From an uncultured Varibaculum sp. (GTDB taxonomy: Bacteria; Actinomycetota; Actinomycetes; Actinomycetales; Actinomycetaceae), in contig CAMYFZ010000089.1 of assembly GCA_947255165.1 (NCBI GenBank), positions 1 to 5,000 of the forward strand: 5,000 bases of DNA, in the 5' to 3' direction. The number at the start of each line of letters is the position of its first letter. Positions within the stretch are counted from its first letter, which is position 1. This document shows positions 1 to 4,506 of the stretch, piece by piece. A model generated the notes under the pieces. It was not told the DNA's origin. It did no database searches and saw only the letters and a program-made list of their open reading frames with translations. Made by a program: the position numbers and the translations under genes.

Positions 1-1
1 C

Positions 2-637
2 GGGTACATCTAGTTTGCGCCGCAGATAGGAAATATAGGATTCCACGATGGCGGCCTCGCCGTTCCAGTCGTATTCCCACACGTGGTCAAGGATTTGGGC
101 TTTAGAAACTACCCGCCCTTCGTTAATCATCAGGTAGCGTAGTAGCTTGAATTCGGTAGGGGAGAGGTCTATGACTTGCCCTGCGCGGCGTACCTCATGC
201 GCGTCTTCGTCCAAAGCAATGTCGGCCACCCGTATTACCGCTTCTTCCCCGTCGATTCCGCGGGTGCGTCGCAAGATTGCGTGGATGCGGGCGACTACTT
301 CTTCTAGCCCGAAGGGTTTGGTTACGTAATCATCCCCGCCGACCGTTAGGCCCTGGACTTTATCGCTCATATCGTCTTTTGCAGTTAAAAAGAGGATGGG
401 GGTGGTGAAACCATTTTCGCGGAGGCGGCGAGTCACGGTAAATCCATCAACATCCGGCAACATTACGTCCAGCACAATCAGATCCGGGTTGGTAGATTCG
501 GCCTGTTTGATAGCTTCAGAGCCATTGGCGGCAGTAAAAACCTCGAATCCGGTATAGCGCAAAGAAGAAGCGAGGAGGTCACGGATATTGGGCTCATCGT
601 CTACTACCAGCAGGCGGGCAGCGTTTTTAGTAGTCAT
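2..637 (-). CDS. OmpR/PhoB-family DNA-binding response regulator (PhoP/TcrX-like), C-terminus cut by window edge
   Basis: Cytoplasmic two-component response regulator that, when phosphorylated by a sensor kinase, binds promoter DNA. Reading leftwards from ATG at 637, 212 codons are present before the edge. The receiver domain (about residues 7-124) has the acidic pair D13-D14, phosphoacceptor D57 in LDVMLPDVDG, T85, Y104 and K107 in DYVTKPF. A winged-helix effector domain follows (about 135-212), with the typical SPTEFKLLRYL, VVSKAQILDHVW and VESYISYLRRKLD segments. The family normally ends about 15-25 residues further on, so only the last wing is missing. The YDWNGE...VVESY-like recognition region resembles mycobacterial PhoP/TcrX proteins, but the orthologue cannot be fixed. 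No Shine-Dalgarno lies within 20 nt of the ATG, suggesting a leaderless message. The histidine kinase, usually the next gene, would be to the left of the window. Confidence 0.95.
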   Translation of the reverse strand, partial: MTTKNAARLLVVDDEPNIRDLLASSLRYTGFEVFTAANGSEAIKQAESTNPDLIVLDVMLPDVDGFTVTRRLRENGFTTPILFLTAKDDMSDKVQGLTVGGDDYVTKPFGLEEVVARIHAILRRTRGIDGEEAVIRVADIALDEDAHEVRRAGQVIDLSPTEFKLLRYLMINEGRVVSKAQILDHVWEYDWNGEAAIVESYISYLRRKLDVP

Positions 638-639
638 AC

Positions 640-652
640 GGTAATTATTACC
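640..652. repeat. 13-bp perfect palindrome upstream of the response-regulator start
   Basis: GGTAAT-T-ATTACC is a perfect inverted repeat with 6-bp arms and a 1-bp centre, 2 bp upstream of the response-regulator start codon and covering its probable -10 box. A second inverted repeat, CCAGA-AAA-TCTGG (651-663), abuts it and shares the CC. The position would suit an operator at which a bound dimer blocks RNA polymerase. An AT-rich palindrome of this length can also arise by chance around a -10 box. Confidence 0.45.
644..649 (-). promoter_or_regulatory. Candidate -10 box of the response-regulator gene (leaderless transcript)
   Basis: On the minus strand AATAAT (5 of 6 matches to TATAAT) ends 6 nt before the ATG at 637, which would put the transcription start at or next to the A of the start codon. 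The lack of a ribosome binding site agrees with a leaderless mRNA, which is common in actinobacteria. No good -35 hexamer is found 16-18 bp upstream. Instead that position is occupied by the 11-bp-phased heptamers, as expected for an activator-dependent promoter. This is inferred from sequence only. Confidence 0.4.
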
Positions 653-658
653 AGAAAA

Positions 659-687
659 TCTGGATGGTAGCTGAATGGATTCTGGAA
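659..687 (-). promoter_or_regulatory. Three 7-bp direct repeats at 11-bp period: candidate response-regulator binding site
   Basis: Read on the minus strand, TTCCAGA (687-681), ATTCAGC (676-670) and ATCCAGA (665-659) are each separated by 4 bp, so the shared CAG core recurs exactly every 11 bp on one face of the helix. OmpR/PhoB-family regulators bind head-to-tail to direct repeats of this spacing, and mycobacterial PhoP is known to use 7-bp repeats with 4-bp spacers. The array lies 22-50 bp upstream of the regulator's own ATG and covers the -35 position of the proposed leaderless promoter. This fits positive autoregulation and possibly control of the divergent gene. The repeats are short and imperfect, so the call is tentative. 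Confidence 0.45.
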
Positions 688-689
688 GC

Positions 690-718
690 GGGGTGGGTGG
701 GGGCTTAAAAGGTTCGGG
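690..718 (+). other. G-rich stretch with G-quadruplex potential
   Basis: The plus strand has three closely spaced G runs (690-693, 695-697, 699-703) separated by single T residues, and a fourth GGG at 716-718 after a 12-nt loop. This meets a relaxed quadruplex pattern on the plus strand. It lies in the divergent intergenic region between the response-regulator repeats and the candidate promoter of the PanC-like gene. Whether it folds is unknown. Confidence 0.3.
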
Positions 719-741
719 TGTTAATCCCGGCCGCTGGCGGG

Positions 742-747
742 TAGAAT
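742..747 (+). promoter_or_regulatory. Candidate -10 box for the PanC-like gene
   Basis: TAGAAT matches TATAAT at 5 of 6 positions and lies 37 bp before the preferred GTG start, giving a predicted leader of roughly 30 nt that contains the ribosome binding site. The -35 position 17 bp upstream (719-724, TGTTAA) is a poor match, so the promoter would be weak or activator-dependent. Confidence 0.3.
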
Positions 748-771
748 CAAGCCAACAAGAAAAGATAAATT

Positions 772-777
772 GAGGGA
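772..777 (+). promoter_or_regulatory. Ribosome binding site that decides the PanC-like start
   Basis: GAGGGA sits 7 nt before GTG 785 and overlaps the alternative TTG at 770. This favours the GTG as the true start. Confidence 0.65.
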
Positions 778-784
778 AAATAGC

Positions 785-1636
785 GTGAATAATCCGAAAG
801 AACCGCTGGTAATACATGATCGCCAGACTCTGGCGCGGGCAGAGAAAAATGCCGGAACCGTGGGGTTGATCGTTACTCGTGGCAATTGGCATCCCGGACA
901 CCAGGCTGCTTTCACTGAGGCCAGCGGGCGGGTAGATACCCTGGTGGCATCGGTTTATACAGATCCGGTAGGGCCGGCATTTGAGACTACCTCCGATATG
1001 ATTAGCTCCGCCGATATGCAGCTAGCGGCGCACAGCGGGGTAGATATTATTTTCGCGCCCTCAACGGAGGCTTTCTATCCCTTCGGGGCGGCGCACACTG
1101 TGCTTGACCCGGGGCAGATTATTCGTCGATACGAAGGTGCTCACCACCCTCAGCAGTTGCTGGATCGGCTAACCCAATTGGTGAAAATGCTGGGCATCGT
1201 TCGTCCGCACAAGGTGTTTATCGGACAGTGTGATGCCCAGTTATTAGCGGCAGTTCGTCTGGTGGTGCGGGATTTGGATATTCCAGTTACGGTAGAGGCG
1301 ATTCCCACCTTCCGAGATTTAGACGGGCTTACGGTTTCCCAAACTACGTTGGCACTTTCTGCTACCCGGCGTGAGGATGCTGCCGCTTTTGCAAAAGCCC
1401 TCTTTGCGGGGGTACGCCAGGCGGCGGCCACCGGATCGGGAGCGGCAGTAATGGCGGCAACCCGGGAAGCACTTGGCGATAGTGATACCGAAATTGAGTA
1501 CCTGGATTTGGTGGATCCGATTTCCTTTGAGCCTTGGCAGGCAAATGGCCCTAGTACCGCCTGCCTCATCGCCGCGGTTAAGTTGGGCGAGGTGCGTCTG
1601 AGCGATAACCAGTTAGTGGTGCTTTCCCGCCCCTAA
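785..1636 (+). CDS. Divergent PanC-fold protein (pantoate--beta-alanine ligase homologue) with altered active site
   Basis: A 283-residue HIGH-type nucleotidyltransferase, about the normal PanC length and alignable end to end. True PanC condenses pantoate and beta-alanine with ATP to make pantothenate for CoA. Preserved here: the HxGH signature (H36-P-G-H39), SGVDIIFAPS...YPFG (84-101), the VRPHKVFIG...D150 strand, EAIPTFRDLDGL (171-182) and a C-terminal half ending IEYLDLVDP...AVKLGEVRLSDN. Replaced: MGALH becomes RGNWH, NPxQF becomes DPVGP (60-64), KDxQQ becomes C149-D-A-Q-L153, SSRN becomes SQTT (185-188), and RPGHF becomes HHPQQ. Catalysis as pantothenate synthetase is therefore doubtful, although the reading frame is intact. 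GTG at 785 is preferred because GAGGGA (772-777) lies 7 nt upstream; a TTG at 770 would add five residues but has no such site. lysS follows after 48 bp; panD and coaX are absent. It may be a repurposed nucleotidyltransferase or a rapidly diverged PanC. Confidence 0.85.
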   Translation: MNNPKEPLVIHDRQTLARAEKNAGTVGLIVTRGNWHPGHQAAFTEASGRVDTLVASVYTDPVGPAFETTSDMISSADMQLAAHSGVDIIFAPSTEAFYPFGAAHTVLDPGQIIRRYEGAHHPQQLLDRLTQLVKMLGIVRPHKVFIGQCDAQLLAAVRLVVRDLDIPVTVEAIPTFRDLDGLTVSQTTLALSATRREDAAAFAKALFAGVRQAAATGSGAAVMAATREALGDSDTEIEYLDLVDPISFEPWQANGPSTACLIAAVKLGEVRLSDNQLVVLSRP

Positions 1637-1642
1637 GCCAGG

Positions 1643-1660
1643 TCAATCTGTCAAGATTGA
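1643..1660. repeat. Perfect 7-bp inverted repeat / hairpin between the PanC-like gene and lysS
   Basis: TCAATCT and AGATTGA pair perfectly around a 4-nt loop (GTCA), starting 6 bp after the PanC-like stop codon and ending 24 bp before the lysS ATG. It is AT-rich and not followed by a T tract, so it is a poor intrinsic terminator. It could be a protein-binding operator, an RNA stem affecting lysS expression, or an mRNA-stability element. Confidence 0.5.
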
Positions 1661-1684
1661 ACGGTTTCACTCCTCACAGATAAC

Positions 1685-3226
1685 ATGGAGGGCGTGAGTG
1701 AAGCTAATAATCAAAGTGCGCCTGAACAGATTCGTATCCGCGCTGAGAAACGTCAGCGCCTGATTGATGATGGTCGCAACCCTTATCCCATCGCGGTTCC
1801 CATCACCCATACCCTTAGCCAGGTGCGGGAAAAATACCCAAACCTAGCCGCCGGGGAAGAGACCGAAGATTTCGTGGGGGTCGCCGGGCGGGTAGTGTTT
1901 TCCCGCAATACCGGCAAGCTCTGTTTCGTAACCTTGCAGCAAGGCGATGGTACTCGCCTGCAAGCTATGCTTTCTGCCGCCCAGGTGGGCAAAGAATCCT
2001 TGAGTGACTACAAAGCCGATGTTGACCTGGGAGATCACCTTTTTGTCTACGGGAGGGTGATCGCCTCCAAACGGGGGGAACTGTCAGTAATGGCGCAGCC
2101 GGGCGCGGATGGTCAACCCGCCTGGCAACTCACCTCAAAATCTTTGCGGCCGCTGCCAAAAACTTTTAAAACCGAGGATGGGCAGGAAGTTTCCCTCTCT
2201 GAAGACCAGCGGGTACGCCACCGGGAAGTTGACATGATTACCCGGGCAGCTGCTCGCGAAATGGTGCGGACCCGCGCGCAAGTGGTGGCGTCTCTGCGCG
2301 CTACCCTGGCCGGGGAAGACTTCATTGAAGTCGAAACCCCCATGTTGCAAACCCTGCACGGCGGGGCGGCCGCGCGTCCCTTCGTTACCCACATGAACGC
2401 CTATGACACTGACCTTTACCTGCGGATCGCTCCGGAACTGTTCTTGAAGCGTTGCTTGGTAGGCGGGATTGACCGGGTTTTTGAAATCAACCGCAATTTC
2501 CGTAATGAGGGCGCAGACTCCTCCCATTCCCCCGAGTTCACCATGCTCGAGGCTTACCAGGCCTACGGGAATTATCGCCAGATTGCGGAACTCACCCGCC
2601 ACCTGGTACAAAACGCAGCGCAGGCCGCCCTGGGCTCTACCGTTGCTACCTTGCCGAACGGGGAATCCTATGACTTGGGGGGAGAGTGGGAATGGATTGA
2701 CCTTTATGGGTCGCTATCCGCGGCTTTGAACCAGGAAATCAGCCCGCGCACCCCGCGAGACGAACTGGTGAAACTGGCGCAGGCGCGCGAGATTGAAGTC
2801 GAAAAATTCTATTCTCCCGGCAAACTGGTGGAACTGCTGTGGGAAGCGGAAGTGGGAGATGACCTCTATGCCCCCACTTTCGTAGCGGACTTCCCCGAAG
2901 ACACCTCTCCGCTGGTGAAATCCCATCCCGAAAAACCCGGACAGGTACAAAAGTGGGATCTGTATGTACGCGGATTCGAGCTGGCCACCGGTTACTCGGA
3001 ACTGAACGACCCGGTGATTCAGCGCGAACGTTTCGAAGCGCAATCCCTAGACGCCGCCAACGGCGACCCCGAAGCCATGCAAGTTGATGAAGAGTTCTTG
3101 CAGGCCATCGAAGCGGGAATGCCGCCAGCCGGCGGTATGGGAATGGGGCTTGACCGCCTACTAATGGCGATCACCGGTCTGGGAATCCGGGAAACCATCA
3201 CGTTCCCGCTGGTAAAGCGGATTTAA
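1685..3226 (+). CDS. lysS: Lysyl-tRNA synthetase, class II
   Basis: Charges tRNA(Lys) with lysine in the cytoplasm using ATP; homodimeric, subclass IIb. The 513 residues match the usual bacterial length. An N-terminal helix (RIRAEKRQRL, 17-26) leads into the OB-fold anticodon-binding domain (about 62-156). The catalytic core has motif 1 (about 195-221, ending FIEVETPML), motif 2 (264-285, RVFEINRNFRNEG then HSPEF) and motif 3 (483-494, GGMGMGLDRLLM). RGFELATGYSELNDP (429-443) is the typical substrate-pocket segment. PEDTSPLVKSHPEKPG (404-419) is the actinobacterial version of this region. A short extra stretch (about TEDGQEV, 163-169) lies between the OB fold and the core, and the usual RYVDLI reads REVDMI. 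The start is uncertain: ATG 1685 has no clear ribosome binding site, and GTG 1694 has GGAGGG only 1 nt upstream, which is too close. Probably co-transcribed with the PanC-like gene unless a promoter lies in the 48-bp gap. Confidence 0.97.
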   Translation: MEGVSEANNQSAPEQIRIRAEKRQRLIDDGRNPYPIAVPITHTLSQVREKYPNLAAGEETEDFVGVAGRVVFSRNTGKLCFVTLQQGDGTRLQAMLSAAQVGKESLSDYKADVDLGDHLFVYGRVIASKRGELSVMAQPGADGQPAWQLTSKSLRPLPKTFKTEDGQEVSLSEDQRVRHREVDMITRAAAREMVRTRAQVVASLRATLAGEDFIEVETPMLQTLHGGAAARPFVTHMNAYDTDLYLRIAPELFLKRCLVGGIDRVFEINRNFRNEGADSSHSPEFTMLEAYQAYGNYRQIAELTRHLVQNAAQAALGSTVATLPNGESYDLGGEWEWIDLYGSLSAALNQEISPRTPRDELVKLAQAREIEVEKFYSPGKLVELLWEAEVGDDLYAPTFVADFPEDTSPLVKSHPEKPGQVQKWDLYVRGFELATGYSELNDPVIQRERFEAQSLDAANGDPEAMQVDEEFLQAIEAGMPPAGGMGMGLDRLLMAITGLGIRETITFPLVKRI

Positions 3227-3233
3227 AGAACCC

Positions 3234-3280
3234 GGGCGCGTCGCAAATCCGTCCGCGCCCTCCAAAAGTTTTATTTTAGT
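3234..3280 (+). terminator. Probable intrinsic terminator after lysS
   Basis: GGGCGCG (3234-3240) pairs perfectly with CGCGCCC (3254-3260) around a 13-nt loop, 7 bp after the lysS stop, and is followed by a T-rich run from about 3269 (AGTTTTATTTTA). The loop is long and the T run starts 8 nt after the stem, so it is not an ideal terminator. Position and strong GC stem still make transcription ending here likely. Confidence 0.5.
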
Positions 3281-3284
3281 AATT

Positions 3285-3293
3285 AGGAAGGGA
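3285..3293 (+). promoter_or_regulatory. Strong ribosome binding site of the MetE-like gene
   Basis: AGGAAGGGA lies 6 nt before ATG 3300 and fixes that start. The 73-bp gap after lysS is AT-rich between the terminator stem and this site and must hold any separate promoter. It is too short for a SAM or cobalamin riboswitch, and no such fold was seen. Confidence 0.7.
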
Positions 3294-3299
3294 ATAACA

Positions 3300-4487
3300 A
3301 TGCCCGTAAAAACTACTCATGTGGGTTCCTTACCGCGAACTCCGGAGCTGCTAGAAGCCAATAACCTGCTGTCCGCCGGAAAAATCAGCCCCCAGCAGTT
3401 CGAAGAAGTGATAGAACGTGCCGCCGCGGAAGTGGTGGCCAAGCAACGCGAAATCGGGATCGATATCGTCAACGAAGGCGAGTACGGCCATATAACCTCG
3501 GGGGCAGTCGACTATGGCGCCTGGTGGAATTATTCTTTCTCTCGCCTGGGGGGTCTTACTCAAACTGATGAGGATCGCTGGGCCAAAACCGAGGTTATTC
3601 GCTCTGAACCGGGCAAAATCCGCCTCACCACCTTCACTGACCGGCGTGATCGCAACCTGTTCCGCGAAGCCTATGAGGATCCGGATTCGGGAGTGCTTGG
3701 TAACCGCAACTCAGTCGGCAACCCGGTGATTACGGGCCCGCTTAGCTATATTGGGGCGGACGCTGCCAGGCGAGATGTGAATCTACTGCTCAAAGGACTG
3801 CAAGCCAATGGTTTAGATGCCTCTTCCGGTTTTATTGCCGCCCTTTCGCCTGGATCTTGTGCGCGGGTAGATAACCGTTATTACCGCACTGATGAGGAAG
3901 TGGTTTGGGCATGCGCGGATGCGATGCGCCAAGAATACAAGATCATCACCGATGCGGGGCTCACGGTGCAGATTGATGATCCTTCCATCGCGGAATCCTG
4001 GGATCAGATTAATCCGGAGCCTTCCTTAGAGGACTACAAAAAATTCATCGGGGTGCGTATCGAGGCTTTGAACTGGGCATTAAAAGATATTCCCACGGAG
4101 CTTACTCGTTTCCACGTGTGTTGGGGATCGTGGCATGGCCCGCATACCACCGATATTCCTTTCGCCGATATTGTCGAGGACGTGCTGCGAGTAGATGCGG
4201 GGGGCTACACTTTCGAAGCTTCTTCTCCGCGTCATGCCCACGAATGGCGCATCTGGCATGAATATCAATTGCCGGCGGACAAAGTGCTAATTCCCGGGGT
4301 GGTTTGCCATTCCACCAATATCGTGGAGCATCCCCAGTTGGTAGCCGATAGGTTGTCGCGCTTCGTAGCAGCAGTTGGCCCCGAGCGGGTAATCGCCTCC
4401 ACTGACTGCGGCCTGGGCGGGCGTTTGCATTCCTCAATCGCCTGGGCGAAACTGCAGTCCCTGGTGGACGGGGCCAGGCTGGTTTAA
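3300..4487 (+). CDS. Short cobalamin-independent methionine-synthase-family (MetE C-terminal domain) methyltransferase
   Basis: A 395-residue single-barrel protein of the MetE C-terminal/UROD-like superfamily (COG0620), lacking the N-terminal half of the roughly 750-residue MetE. Members transfer a methyl or alkyl group to a zinc-bound thiol; examples include the MetE core and epoxyalkane:coenzyme M transferase. It opens with TTHVGSLPR (5-13), the usual first strand. The four zinc ligands are recognisable: H272 and C274 (FHVCWG), E306 (YTFEAS) and C370 (STDCGLGGR). VQIDDP (223-228) corresponds to the QIDEP segment of MetE, with D for E. It resembles the poorly characterised group with WGSWHGPH and HEWRIW segments, annotated variously as methionine synthase II or epoxyalkane:CoM transferase. 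The methyl donor and thiol acceptor cannot be told from sequence. It is likely the first gene of a new unit, with manA 19 bp downstream. Confidence 0.9.
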   Translation: MPVKTTHVGSLPRTPELLEANNLLSAGKISPQQFEEVIERAAAEVVAKQREIGIDIVNEGEYGHITSGAVDYGAWWNYSFSRLGGLTQTDEDRWAKTEVIRSEPGKIRLTTFTDRRDRNLFREAYEDPDSGVLGNRNSVGNPVITGPLSYIGADAARRDVNLLLKGLQANGLDASSGFIAALSPGSCARVDNRYYRTDEEVVWACADAMRQEYKIITDAGLTVQIDDPSIAESWDQINPEPSLEDYKKFIGVRIEALNWALKDIPTELTRFHVCWGSWHGPHTTDIPFADIVEDVLRVDAGGYTFEASSPRHAHEWRIWHEYQLPADKVLIPGVVCHSTNIVEHPQLVADRLSRFVAAVGPERVIASTDCGLGGRLHSSIAWAKLQSLVDGARLV

Positions 4488-4490
4488 CGC

Positions 4491-4498
4491 AGGGAAGG
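4491..4498 (+). promoter_or_regulatory. Ribosome binding site that decides the manA GTG start
   Basis: AGGGAAGG lies 8 nt before GTG 4507, inside the 19-bp gap after the MetE-like stop. It supports the GTG as the start and translation from a shared message. Confidence 0.6.
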
Positions 4499-4506
4499 TT
4501 CGTAAA

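Noticed and set aside
147..329. 60-codon plus-strand frame opposite the response regulator
   Set aside because: The minus-strand frame encodes a clear receiver and winged-helix protein here, so this is a shadow frame.
726..741. GC-rich imperfect inverted repeat (CCCG...CGGG) before the PanC-like promoter
   Set aside because: Only four outer base pairs are continuous and no T tract follows; it is too weak to call a terminator or operator.
770..784. TTG at 770 as the start of the PanC-like gene
   Set aside because: It overlaps the GAGGGA ribosome binding site and has none of its own; GTG 785 has correct spacing, and the five added residues match no family sequence.
1150..1569. 139-codon minus-strand open frame opposite the PanC-like gene
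   Set aside because: The plus-strand protein aligns with the PanC family throughout this stretch; the antisense translation is low-complexity S/A/R-rich.
1657..1684. Possible lysS promoter (TTGAAC with GATAAC 16 bp downstream)
   Set aside because: Both hexamers are weak (4 of 6 matches), the -10 abuts the ATG, and the predicted start of transcription would fall inside the annotated coding region.
2135..2611. 158-codon minus-strand open frame inside lysS
   Set aside because: It lies wholly opposite the conserved lysS core; no domain is recognisable in the translation.
3227..3299. SAM or cobalamin riboswitch upstream of the MetE-like gene
   Set aside because: The gap is only 73 bp and is taken up by a terminator-like hairpin and the ribosome binding site; no conserved riboswitch core was seen.
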